This document shows, in pieces, positions 45,470-54,300 of a DNA stretch of 64,000 bases. Under the pieces are notes generated by a model that saw nothing but the letters and a program-made list of their open reading frames with translations, did no database searches and had not been told where the DNA came from. A program made the translations under genes and the position numbers. The DNA lies in the NCBI GenBank assembly GCA_024372495.1, contig CP099977.1, positions 310,001-374,000 on the forward strand. The letters run 5' to 3'. Source of the stretch: Pseudarthrobacter sp. Fe7 (lineage in GTDB: Bacteria > Actinomycetota > Actinomycetes > Actinomycetales > Micrococcaceae). Position 1 is the first letter of the stretch; every line of letters begins with the position of its first letter.

Positions 45470-45499
45470 GCTGGTAGGTAGACCAGTCTACCTACCAGC
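45470..45499. promoter_or_regulatory. Perfect operator palindrome for the TetR/EamA operon
   Basis: GCTGGTAGGTAGAC and GTCTACCTACCAGC are perfect 14-base arms separated by CA. Core AGAC-CA-GTCT is the form bound by LmrA/QacR-type TetR dimers. It overlaps the region just upstream of the TetR start. Confidence 0.85.
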
Positions 45500-45518
45500 G
45501 GGAGGAGTTTGGTGAATC

Positions 45519-45547
45519 TTGACTTCGACCGCCCTTGCCTCTAAAGT
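45519..45547 (+). promoter_or_regulatory. Promoter TTGACT-N17-TAAAGT
   Basis: A housekeeping-type pair with the ideal 17-base spacing, about 30 bases ahead of the first start codon of the rightward genes and 20 bases from the TetR operator. Confidence 0.5.
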
Positions 45548-45577
45548 CAGGATACACAATTTTAGATCGAGGCAACG

Positions 45578-45679
45578 ATGCGTTACATTCCTCAGCTCCT
45601 CGTGAAGAACTCCACTTCACCGGCCACGCTTCCTTCCCCACCCGCGCCTGCCCCCATTCCCCGGGGTTGGGCGGCGTGA
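45578..45679 (+). CDS. Possible short leader peptide
   Basis: A 33-codon frame, MRYIPQLLVKNSTSPATLP onward, ending in a Pro-rich stretch. GAGG lies 6 bases before the ATG. Its TGA is one base before the ATG of the next gene, so translation would be coupled. The bases are AT-richer at the start. Could be a regulatory leader or chance. Confidence 0.3.
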   Translation: MRYIPQLLVKNSTSPATLPSPPAPAPIPRGWAA

Positions 45680-45680
45680 G

Positions 45681-46157
45681 ATGGACTGGCAAGGATGGGG
45701 CCTTTTCGGACTCCTGGCCACCGCGGTCCTGACCATCATCATGATCGCCGCGCAGATGGCCGGCCTGACACGGCTGGACCTGCCGCTGGTGCTTGGCACC
45801 CTGGTGACGCCCGACCCTGACCGGGCCCGCGTAGCCGGCTTCTTCATCCATCTCGGGGCGGGCCAGCTTTTCGCCCTTGGCTATGCTGCTGCCTTCGCCC
45901 TCCTGGGCCGGGTCACCTGGTGGATCGGCGCACTGCTGGGCCTGCTGCACGTTGCCGTGGTGCTGACAGTCGTCCTGCCGCTGCTGCCCGGCGTCCATCC
46001 ACGGATGGCATCCACGCGGGCCGGGCTGACCAGTACCGCCGTGCTGGAGCCGCCGGGGCTGCTCGGTTTGAATTACGGCATCCAGACCCCGGCGGTGGCC
46101 ATCGTGGCGCACGTGGCATACGGAGCCGTGCTGGGACTCCTGCTGAGGGCGCTGTGA
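45681..46157 (+). CDS. Four-helix membrane protein, unknown function
   Basis: A 158-residue protein starting MDWQGWGLFGLLATAVLTII. Four hydrophobic segments are seen: residues about 8-25, 50-70 (HLGAGQLFALGYAAAFALLG), 78-100, and 135-155 (VAIVAHVAYGAVLGLLL), with a loop between the third and fourth containing HPRMASTRAG. The pattern resembles small conserved actinobacterial membrane proteins, but no named family was recognised. It ends 29 bases before the GH15 gene and may be in one transcript with it. Confidence 0.75.
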   Translation: MDWQGWGLFGLLATAVLTIIMIAAQMAGLTRLDLPLVLGTLVTPDPDRARVAGFFIHLGAGQLFALGYAAAFALLGRVTWWIGALLGLLHVAVVLTVVLPLLPGVHPRMASTRAGLTSTAVLEPPGLLGLNYGIQTPAVAIVAHVAYGAVLGLLLRAL

Positions 46158-46186
46158 GCTTGGCACGGCCGCGAGTTGAGGACGCT

Positions 46187-48062
46187 ATGAGCATCTCATC
46201 CGAGCGGAGGCACCGCCCTCCCGTGACAGAGCCGGCAGAGCCGAAGCCCGCCGTCAGTCCCTTCCCCAACGAGCCCTGGCAACCCGCTGCGATCGGCGAC
46301 TACGGCCTGCTCGGGGACACCAGGACGGCCGCCCTGGTCTCCTCCACGGGATCGCTGGACTGGATGTGCGCCCCGGCGTTCGACGGCGAGCCAATCTTCG
46401 GCGCCCTGCTGGGAGGAAGGGAAGCGGGCCAGTTCATCGCCGGACCGGCCGGCCCCGCCCGCCTGCTCACGCGCCGCTACCGCGGCCACACGGCAACACT
46501 GGAAACAACATGGTCCTCCGGCGCGGGCACGTTGATGTTGACCGAGGGGATGGTGGCGGAAGTATCGGGCGCCCTGTTACCCACTACGCTGCTGGTGCGG
46601 CGGCTCTCCGCCCACGGTGCTCCGGTAGCCGCCGTCGTCCGCTTTTCCCCGCGGCTGGGCGAAACCCACCGTGTGCCACGGATCAGCCGGCGGGCGCGGG
46701 ACCTGGTGTGCGAATGGGGACCGCTGGCCCTGTCCCTGGGCTCCAACCAGGGGTGCCCGCTCCCCGATGGCGAAGAACAGGCCCTCGTGGTGCATCCCGG
46801 CCACCCCCTGACCCTGGTGCTGTCCGTGGCCTATGGCGAACCACTGATCCATGTGGACCCGGAGACCGCCTGGCAGCTGGTGCTGGATGACGAGCGACGC
46901 TGGGAAACCTGGTCGGAGGAGGTGGACGCCGGCATCCCGTTCCGGGAACAGGTGCTCCGGAGCCTGCTCACGCTGCGGTTGCTGACCTATTCGCCGTCCG
47001 GCGCTCCCGTGGCCGCACCCACCACGTCGCTGCCGGAGAACCCGGGCGGGATCCGGAACTGGGACTACCGGTTCGCATGGCCGAGGGATGCCAGCATCGG
47101 CGTGGCCGCTTTCCTGCACGCCGGCAAGGCGGATGTGGCCCTGAACTTCTTTGGCTGGCTGCTGCACGCCAGCCGGCTGCAGCGGCCACGGCTTCCGGCG
47201 CTGCTCACGCTGTCCGGCCGCGCAGTCCCCCGGGAGCGCGAGCCTGCGCGGTTGGCCGGGCTACTCCGGGAGCCTCCCGGTGCGGACGGGCAACGGCGCC
47301 GCGGGGCAGCATCAGCTGGACGGTTACGGCTGGGTGCTGGACGCCGCCTGGGTGCTGGTACAGGGCGGCCACCGGCTGTACTCGGAAACGTGGCGGGCCA
47401 TGCGCGGCTTCGCCGACATGGTGACCGCGTCCTGGGCGGCCCCGGACGCGGGGATCTGGGAAATCCGCGATGATGCGGCGCACCACGTCCACTCCAAGCT
47501 TATGGCCTGGCTCGCGCTGGACAGGGCGCTGCGGATTGGCGCCACCCATCGCCTGGGCGGCAGGCAACGTCGCCGGTGGCAGTCCTCGCTTGACCGGCTG
47601 GGGACCGAAATCCGAAGCAAAGGCCTCGACCCGGCGCGGGGCACCTACACACGCACCTACGGGTCGGCGGACCTGGACGCTGCGCTCCTGGTCCTTCCGC
47701 TGATCGGGCTGGAAGATCCTGCCGCCACGGTAGTCCGCCGGACTGTTGACGCCATCCGGGCCGAACTGGGCGCCGGCGGCCCCTCCTCTACAGGTACCCG
47801 CCCGGCCAGGACGGCCTGGAGGGCGGCGAAGGAGCCTTCCTGCCCTGTTCGTTCTGGCTGGTCCAGGCGCTGGCCCTGACGGGACGGAGGAAAGAGGCGG
47901 GGGAAACATTCGGTGCGCTGCTGGACCTTGCTTCCCCGTTAGGACTCTTCAGCGAGGAGCCTGGATCCGGCGTCGGGCGCGTTTCTGGGCAACTATCCCC
48001 AGGCCCTCACGCACGCCGCCATGGTCCAGGCCGCGCTGGCCCTGCGGGACAACCGCCGGTGA
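46187..48062 (+). CDS. Glycoside hydrolase family 15 (glucoamylase/trehalase-like), frame broken three times
   Basis: Cytoplasmic enzyme of about 624 residues. An N-terminal beta-sandwich (IGDYGLLGDTRTAALVSSTG, SLDWMCAPAFDGEP) precedes the (alpha/alpha)6 barrel with IRNWDYRFAWPRDASIG (first acid) and GNGAAGQHQLDGYGWVLDA, then GAFLPCSFWLVQALAL and LFSEELDPASGAFLGNYPQ (Glu). Such proteins hydrolyse alpha-glucosidic bonds in dextrans, glucans or trehalose; no signal peptide. Breaks: GAGCCTG at 47240-47246 and 47957-47963 for GAGCTG, and a C lost from a run at about 47782-47786. All undone, one frame of 625 codons results. Near malQ, so it may serve alpha-glucan turnover. Confidence 0.9.
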
Positions 48063-48133
48063 CCGCGCGGGGCCGGGCGGCAGCAACCGCGCAGGCCACG
48101 GGAATTTGTTGCCCGCGCCCTGCGTTGTCGATC

Positions 48134-48153
48134 TGTCCGGAACAATCCGGACA
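48134..48153. promoter_or_regulatory. Short palindrome upstream of the DUF4193 gene
   Basis: TGTCCGGA and TCCGGACA with a four-base spacer (ACAA), about 30 bases before the DUF4193 start. May be an operator or a promoter-proximal hairpin. Confidence 0.4.
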
Positions 48154-48181
48154 TCAGCAGCTGGACAGGAGAACGCACCAC

Positions 48182-48482
48182 ATGTCAGTTGACTACGACG
48201 CTCCGCGGGTGGCTCCCGAGGAGGAACCGAACGTCGCGCTGGAGGAACTGAAGACGGATAAGTCCGGCCGCCGGGAGGCCTCTCCCGACATGGACGAAAC
48301 GGACCTCGCGGACAGCTTCGAGCCTGCCCGGGGCGGACCTCTCCAACGAGGAACTCCTCATCCAGGTGGTCCCGGTGCAGGCCGACGAATTCACCTGCAT
48401 GTCCTGCTTCCTGGTCCACCACCGCAGCCAGTTGGCGCGCGAGAAGGACGGCAGGAAATACTGCAGGGAATGCGAGGGCTAG
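48182..48482 (+). CDS. DUF4193 zinc-ribbon-like protein, frame broken once
   Basis: A 99-residue soluble protein. The first half is acidic (MSVDYDAPRVAPEEEPN, then DMDETDLADSFELPG); the second carries DEFTCMSCFLVHHRSQLA and KYCRECEG, two Cys pairs that form a zinc ribbon in the DUF4193 family, conserved in actinobacteria; function unknown, possibly binding RNA polymerase as other small ribbon proteins do. The frame breaks at 48320-48326, GAGCCTG for GAGCTG. Good ribosome site (CAGGAGAACGC). Confidence 0.88.
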
Positions 48483-48536
48483 CAGGGGACGGGGCCCGGG
48501 CAGCGCGGCGCGTGGGAGGTCGGCCGGCCCTTTTTC

Positions 48537-49019
48537 TCAGCTGACAAGGACCTGGGTGGCCGATTCCTTCAGCTTGCCGTTGGCCCACTTCATCTGGCGG
48601 ATGGTCTGCGGATGGCACTTTTCGGCCAGGGCCAGCAGGTCCTTGTCCTTCATCCCCTGGGCGGCCTGGGCCAGCAGTTCCCAGTCGGCTGACACGCCGC
48701 AGGCCTTCAGGTAGAGCTCCCGCAGGTCCCGGAGCAGCAGCATCCCGGTTTCGGGACGCCGGCCCGCCATCTCGCTGCCCTTTTCCCGGAAGGTTTCCAT
48801 GAGTCCCGTTTCGCCGCGCGGCTCCGGATCCAGGTCCTGGCCGTAATTTTTGGCGATCCCAGCGATGTCCCGCACGTGTTGCTGGGACCACCGGGCAAGG
48901 TCCCTGGCCAGGTGGTAGATCTCGTGGTCAACCTTGTGCCGCTCCGAAATGGTCAGCAGGTGGTGTGCCAGGTCGTTTTCGGAGCGGTGCATTTCCTCAA
49001 GTACAAGCCCGAATTTCAT
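48537..49019 (-). CDS. Helical protein coupled to the molybdopterin oxidoreductase, unknown function
   Basis: A 160-residue, nearly all helical soluble protein: MKFGLVLEEMHRSENDLAHH, LTISERHKVDHEIYHLARDL, and a final part DKDLLALAEKCHPQTIRQMK. The spacing of His and Glu in the first helices (EEMHRSE, HKVDHEIYHL) resembles a four-helix metal-binding bundle, but this is not proof. Its ATG overlaps the stop of the oxidoreductase (ATGA), so the two are translationally coupled. Role possibly as electron-transfer partner, chaperone or assembly factor of the Mo enzyme; inference only. Confidence 0.7.
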   Translation of the reverse strand: MKFGLVLEEMHRSENDLAHHLLTISERHKVDHEIYHLARDLARWSQQHVRDIAGIAKNYGQDLDPEPRGETGLMETFREKGSEMAGRRPETGMLLLRDLRELYLKACGVSADWELLAQAAQGMKDKDLLALAEKCHPQTIRQMKWANGKLKESATQVLVS

Positions 49020-51480
49020 CGTGCCCCTCCTGCCGTTCCGGTGGCTTCGTCCGCCAGGGCAGAGGCGATTCCCTTGGTCCTGGCCCCGTCCGGGAAGTCG
49101 CCGGCGGGAGCGGATGCCGTGGTGGTGGGCGCCGGGGACGGGCCGTCGCCGCCGGAAATGCGGGTGATGCGGGCCGCCGCCGTTTTGAAGATGGGCTGCT
49201 TCGAGGCGGCGTCCCAGTCGGTGATGGTCAGTTCGTTCGCAGCGCGGCCCGCACCATCGGGCTGGTGGCCGCCGTCGGTGTCCCAGTAGCCGTAATGGAA
49301 GGGCAGGAACAGCACCCCGCTCCTAATGCCGCTGATCCGCACCTTGGCACGGACGGAACCGCGGGGTGTCTCCACCTCCGCAAGGTCGCCCTCGGCAATC
49401 CCGTACGCGCCGGCGTCGTCCGCCGACAGCTCGACCCAGACGTCCGGTGCGGCTGCCTGCGGCTCCGGCGCCCGGCCTGTCTTGGTGCGGGTGTGGAACT
49501 GGTAGAGCGTGCGGCCCGTGATGAGCTGCAGCGGAAAGTCCCGGCTGGGCGCTCGTGCGGCGGCATGTATTCGGCGGCCTTGATGATCGCCTTGCCCTCC
49601 GGGTTGAGCGCCTTGTATTCGGAGGGGTCGACGGGCGCGCCGGTGATGAGGTCGCGGCCGTAGGTCTCGCAGTACTCGGGGTGTGCCCAGAACTTTCCGT
49701 CGGTGTAGATGCGCTCCGTGCCGTCCGGGTTCTCGTCGTTGCACGGCCACTGGATGCCGGAGCCGCCGCGAAGTTTGTCGTAGGTGATGCCGGTGTAGTC
49801 GCAGGGACGGCCGCGGGTGCACTCCTTCCAGGCCTCGAAGGCGGATTCGGGATCGTGCCATTTGACCAGCGGCTGCCCGTCCTTGTCCTGCAGGCCCATC
49901 CGGCGGGCGTAGTCGATGAAGATGTCCAGGTCCGGCCGGGCCTCGCCGGGTGGGTCAACGGCCTTCTCCGACAGGTGGACGGTGCGGTCCACGTTCGTGA
50001 AGGTCCCGGTCTTTTCGCCCCATGTGGCGGCGGGGAGGACCACGTCGGCCGCCTGGGCGGTCTCGGACAGGAAGATGTCCTGGACCACCAGGAAGAGCCG
50101 CTCCTGCTCCAGGATCCCGCGGATCCGGGCGAGCTCCGGCAGCGAGACGGCCGGGTTGGTGCCACTGACCCACAGCATCCGGATGGAGCCGTCCTCCGCG
50201 TACCGCATCATCTGCATGACGTGGGTGGGCGGCGAGTAGTGCGGGATGGACATGGGGTCCACGTTCCATACCCGGGCGAGGTCCTGGATGTGCGCGTCGT
50301 TGGACCAGTTCCGGAAGGCGGCGAGGTCGCCGTCGGCCCCGCATTCGCGCGTGTTCTCCGCCGTAGGCTGGCCGTTCATCTGCAGGATGCCGCAGCCGGG
50401 CTTGCCCAGCATGCCGCGGATGATGTTCACATTGTTGACCTGGACCGCGGCGGCCGTGGCCTGGTTGGACTGGTAGAAACCCTGCAGCACGGTGGACAGC
50501 AGCCGCTCCGCGTGGCCGATGATGCTTGCCGCTTCGGAGATCTGCTCCGCCGGGATACCGCAGATCTCTGCCACCAGGGGCGGCGGGTAGTTTTTGACCT
50601 CTTTTTCCAGGTCAGTGAAGCCCACGGTGTGAGCCTCGATGTACCCGTGGTCCACCCAGCCGTTGGCGATGATCTCGTGCAGGATGCCGTTCATCAGGGC
50701 CACGTTGGTGCCCGGCCGCGGGGCCAGGTGCAGCGTGGCCGCCTTCGCGACGGGCGTCAGGCGCGGGTCCACGCAGATGATCTTTGGCGGGTTGGGCCCC
50801 GCCAGCCGGTCCAGCATCCTGGTCCAGAGGACGGTCTGGGTTTCGGCCACGTTGTGGCCATAGAGGGCGATCACGTCTGCGTGGTCCACGTCCGTGTAGG
50901 AGCCGGGCTGGCCGTCGCAGCCGAACGATTCCTTCAGCGCCTCCCCGGCCGTGGCCGTGCAGAGCCGGGTGTTGCCGTCCACATGGTTGGTGCCGATCCC
51001 GCCGTGCGCAATGGTTCCCAGGGTGTAGTACTCCTCGGAGAAGAGCTGGCCTGTGGTGTAGAACCCGAGGGCGCTGGGGCCCTGTTCCGCCAGCAGCGCC
51101 CTGGACCGGTCCACTACGCGCTGCATGGCGGTGTCCCAGTCTGTTTCGACGAGTTTGCCGCCCTCGCGGATGAGGGGTTTGGTGAGCCGGTCCGGGGAGG
51201 CGTTCGCCTGCCAGCCATACAGGTCCTTCGGCCCCAGGCGGCCGTGGTTGACCCGGTCCGAGGCCCGGCCGCGGACTCCGACAATCCGGTTGTCCATGAC
51301 GGCAATGTCCATGGCGTCGCCGTTTGAGTGGAGGAGCGACGCCGTCTGGACCCACCGGTCAACGTCCTCCGGGGCCACCCCCTCGGCCAGGTGGGTGTCC
51401 ACCCTTACCGGCCACTCGCCGCCGCTGCCGTACGGCGTCCTTGTCCCCCATGGTTCAGCTATTCGGTCAATCCGAGCCAT
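49016..51480 (-). CDS. Molybdopterin-dependent oxidoreductase without N-terminal Fe-S ligands, frame broken once
   Basis: About 821 residues, MopB/DMSO-reductase superfamily. Seen: NGDAMDIAVMDNRIVGVRGR, GGIGTNHVDGNTRLCTATAG (Cys174 as probable Mo ligand), VIALYGHNVAETQTVLW, GMLGKPGCGILQMNGQPTAE, VQDIFLSETAQAADVVLPAA and a C-terminal molydop-binding domain (ELSADDAGAYGIAEGDLAE). The usual N-terminal CxxCxxxC Fe-S motif is missing: no Cys in the first 170 residues, and GRLGPKDLYGW stands where the last Cys would be. One break: a C lost at about 49544-49548 (HERPSRDFPLQ). No twin-arginine leader, so cytoplasmic. Substrate unknown; nitrate- or formate-related activities are possible. Confidence 0.85.
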
Positions 51481-51604
51481 CTGTCCATCTCCTGTCCGGA
51501 ACCGGCGGGCAGCGTCGAAACGACGTTGTCCCTACCGGTTCCTGTACCCAGGACGTGCGGCTGGTAACAGGGGTTTTTGTGCCGCCGGGCAGTGGCTGTG
51601 CTGG

Positions 51605-52627
51605 TCAGGCCTGTTTAGCCGGCTCCGGTGCTTTGGCCTGGTTGTCCACCAGCGGGCGCCGGGCCAGCCATGCAGCCACGATGGCACCGGAAACGTTGTG
51701 CCACAAGGAGAAGACCGCGGACGGCAGCGCGGCCAGCGGACTGAAGTGTGCGGTGGCAAGCGTCGCGGCCAGGCCCGAGTTCTGCATGCCCACCTCGAAG
51801 GCCAGGGCACGGCGGGCCTTGTCATCCAGCCGGCCCAGCTTACCGGCCAGGTAGCCCAGGCCGAGGCCGAAGCCGTTGTGCAGCACCACGGCGAGGAACA
51901 CGATGGCCCCGGCGCTGATGATCTTGCTGGCGCTGCCTGCCACCACGATGGCAACGATCAGGGAGATCACGACGGCGGATGCCCAGGGCAGTGCCGGGAG
52001 CACCTTGGCGACGAGCTTTTTGAGGAAGAGCCGGGCGAGGAGGCCCGCAATCACCGGCAGCAGCACGGTTTTGACGATATCCCCCACCATGCCGGCGGCG
52101 TCGATCTGCAGGTATGAACCGGCCAGGAACAGGACCAGCAGCGGGGTGACGATCGGGGCGATCAGGGTGGAAACGGAGGCCACTGCGACTGAGAGGGCAA
52201 CATCGCCCTTGGCAAGGAAGGCCATCACGTTGGAGGCAGTTCCGGAGGGCGCACAGCCCACCAGGATGACGCCGACGGCCAGTTCGGGCTCGAGGTTGAG
52301 GGCCCCCGCGATCAGCCAGCCGGCGCCGGGCATGATGATGTAGTGGGCCACGATTCCCAGGGCCACGGCCCACGGGCGCTTGGCCACGGCAGCGAAGTCC
52401 GGCGGGGTCAGGGTCAGGCCCATGCAGAACATGATGATGCCCAGCAGGTACGGCACGCTGGGCGCGATGGGTTTGAAGACTCCGGGGAGCAGGAAGCCGA
52501 TGACGCCTGCGGCCACCACCAGGATGGGGAACACGGTCACCGCGATGCGGGCGATTTTGCTTTCCGCTTCGAGCGCGGGGTTGACGGGTGTCCCGTCCGA
52601 ATTCTGGGGTTTAGTTGCCTCAAGCAT
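51605..52627 (-). CDS. Bile acid:sodium symporter (BASS) family transporter
   Basis: Inner-membrane protein of 340 residues with about nine or ten segments. Family marks: GIIMFCMGLTLTPPDFAAVA, VILVGCAPSGTASNVMAFLA and FEVGMQNSGLAATLATAHF. Relatives carry bile acids, pantoate, ketopantoate or other organic anions with sodium. The start is placed at 52627; the longer reading upstream overlaps the end of the CoA ligase gene. A 14-bp inverted repeat lies upstream. The frame is intact. It may import an acid for the neighbouring CoA-ester cluster. Confidence 0.85.
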   Translation of the reverse strand: MLEATKPQNSDGTPVNPALEAESKIARIAVTVFPILVVAAGVIGFLLPGVFKPIAPSVPYLLGIIMFCMGLTLTPPDFAAVAKRPWAVALGIVAHYIIMPGAGWLIAGALNLEPELAVGVILVGCAPSGTASNVMAFLAKGDVALSVAVASVSTLIAPIVTPLLVLFLAGSYLQIDAAGMVGDIVKTVLLPVIAGLLARLFLKKLVAKVLPALPWASAVVISLIVAIVVAGSASKIISAGAIVFLAVVLHNGFGLGLGYLAGKLGRLDDKARRALAFEVGMQNSGLAATLATAHFSPLAALPSAVFSLWHNVSGAIVAAWLARRPLVDNQAKAPEPAKQA

Positions 52628-52648
52628 CCAATCATGGTGGCACCGGCT

Positions 52649-52702
52649 GGTATGGTTCCGCCAATTGATGACCGTGAACGGTAACAACGGCGGAACCATA
52701 CC
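52649..52702. promoter_or_regulatory. Inverted repeat between CoA ligase and BASS gene
   Basis: GGTATGGTTCCGCC (52649-52662) and GGCGGAACCATACC (52689-52702) are perfect 14-base arms 26 bases apart; ACCGTGAACGGT (52671-52682) is an inner palindrome. The two-tier symmetry suggests an operator or leader hairpin for the BASS gene, or a terminator of the ligase gene. Confidence 0.55.
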
Positions 52703-52730
52703 GGTGGCAGTCCCGGACGGGGCTCCGCCT

Positions 52731-54293
52731 TTAGAGCTGTTTCCGGAGCTCCATTTTCCGGATCTTGCCGCTGGCGGTACGCGGCATGTCCTCCACCACC
52801 ACCATTGACTTGGGGATCTTGTAGCGGGCAAGCCTGCCGTCGAGGAAGCTGCGCAGCTGCTCCGCGGTCAGCGATTCCCCCTCGCGCAACGTCACGATCG
52901 CTTGCGGGACCTCGCCCCATTTGTCATCCGGGACGCCGATGACGGCGACGCTGCCCACGGCGCTGTGCTCGGAGATGACCGCTTCCACCTCCGCCGGGTA
53001 GATGTTCTCCCCGCCGGAAATGATCATGTCCTTGAGCCGGTCCGAGACGAACAGGAAGCCTTCCGGGTCCCGGTAGCCCATGTCGCCGGAGCGGAACCAG
53101 GCGCCGTCCGCATAGCTGCCGGCGGTGGCGTCCGGCCGGTTCCAGTACTCCTTGATCACGTTGGGGCCGGCGATCTGGATTTCGCCAACTTCTCCCGGGG
53201 TTACCGCGCCGCCCATGGGATCGGCGATCCGGACGTCGGTGAAGAAGTGCGGCAGGCCGGCCGAGCCCGCCTTTTCCCGTGACCGGTCCACGGGGAGCAT
53301 GGTGACGCCGGGGGCTGTTTCGGTCATGCCGTAGCAGCTGGTGAAGCCGATGCCGCGGTCCTCGTACGCGTCCAGGACCCGGCGGGGAATCGCTGAGCCG
53401 CCGCAGGTCAGCTTGTCCAGGGAGCTGAGGTCGGCCGCCGCCCAGCCCGGATCCTCGCGCAGCAGCTGGAACGTGGTGGGCACGCCGTTGAGGGTGGTCA
53501 CCTTGTGTTCCCGGATGAGTTCCAGGACCCGGACGGGATCGAACTTGGCCTCCAAGACCACGGTGGCACCCTTGAGGAGCATCGGCAGCAGCCCCATGTC
53601 CAGGGACGCCACGTGGAACAGCGGCGAGATCATCAGCGCCACGTCATTGCGGTTCAGGTCCATGTCCACGATGGTGTTGATGCAGTTCCACGTGATGTTT
53701 CCGTGCGTCAGCATGGCGCCCTTGGGCTTGCCCGTGGTCCCGGAGGTGTACAGGATCATGGCGCCGTCGTCATGGCCCACGGGCACGTCGATGGGTTCGG
53801 CGGCTGCCGCCTGCAGCGCCTCCCCATACCGTTCCACCGTGACGGAGTGTCCGACGGCGGCCGGTGACGTCACGGCGGAAGGTCCCGTCCCGCCGTCGGC
53901 CGCTACGACCAGGCGGGAGGTCACCGCCGTTCCTTCCAGGGCAGCGGAGGCGGTGGCCTCCAGGGCGCCGGCGTTGACCAGGAGCCGGGCTCCGGAATCC
54001 TGGAGCCTGGAACTGCGCTCGGGCGGTGCCAGCCGGGTGTTGAGCGGGACGAAGACGGCGCCGAGGAGGCCGCAGGCGAAGAACGTTTCCACGAACGAGG
54101 GGTGGTTCTCCCCCAGGTAGGCCACCCGGTCCCCCTTGGCCACTCCCCGGTCGCGGAGCGCGTTGGCCAGGCGGTCGGTCCGTTCGGCGAGCTCTTCGTA
54201 GCTCAGGGTGCCCGCTGCTGACAGCAGGGCCGTCTTGGTGCCCGACTTGCGGCGGCGGCGCTGCAGCCAGGAGCCAACTCCGTTGTTGTCCAT
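52731..54293 (-). CDS. Long-chain-type acyl-CoA ligase (AMP-forming)
   Basis: ANL-superfamily ligase, 520 residues, soluble. P-loop [31 protein letters not shown] (A5), GAWFRSGDMGYRD (A7), DMIISGGENIYPAEVE (hinge) and the catalytic Lys region RTASGKIRKMEL. The frame is continuous as read, but a short stretch, PPERSSRLQDSG at 54003-54022, reads in a wrong frame: an AGCT lesion on each side (one base lost, one gained) cancels. Corrected it becomes PPELQFQLQDSG, a family-typical sequence. It is upstream of the BASS gene and downstream of the MHS transporter, starting 7 bases after it. Confidence 0.9.
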   Translation of the reverse strand: MDNNGVGSWLQRRRRKSGTKTALLSAAGTLSYEELAERTDRLANALRDRGVAKGDRVAYLGENHPSFVETFFACGLLGAVFVPLNTRLAPPERSSRLQDSGARLLVNAGALEATASAALEGTAVTSRLVVAADGGTGPSAVTSPAAVGHSVTVERYGEALQAAAAEPIDVPVGHDDGAMILYTSGTTGKPKGAMLTHGNITWNCINTIVDMDLNRNDVALMISPLFHVASLDMGLLPMLLKGATVVLEAKFDPVRVLELIREHKVTTLNGVPTTFQLLREDPGWAAADLSSLDKLTCGGSAIPRRVLDAYEDRGIGFTSCYGMTETAPGVTMLPVDRSREKAGSAGLPHFFTDVRIADPMGGAVTPGEVGEIQIAGPNVIKEYWNRPDATAGSYADGAWFRSGDMGYRDPEGFLFVSDRLKDMIISGGENIYPAEVEAVISEHSAVGSVAVIGVPDDKWGEVPQAIVTLREGESLTAEQLRSFLDGRLARYKIPKSMVVVEDMPRTASGKIRKMELRKQL

Positions 54294-54300
54294 GGTTCTC

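Noticed and set aside
49555..51327. 590-codon open frame on the + strand opposite the molybdopterin enzyme
   Set aside because: It is the high-GC shadow of the real gene on the other strand: no ribosome site, no recognisable domain, Gly/Val/Arg-rich composition.
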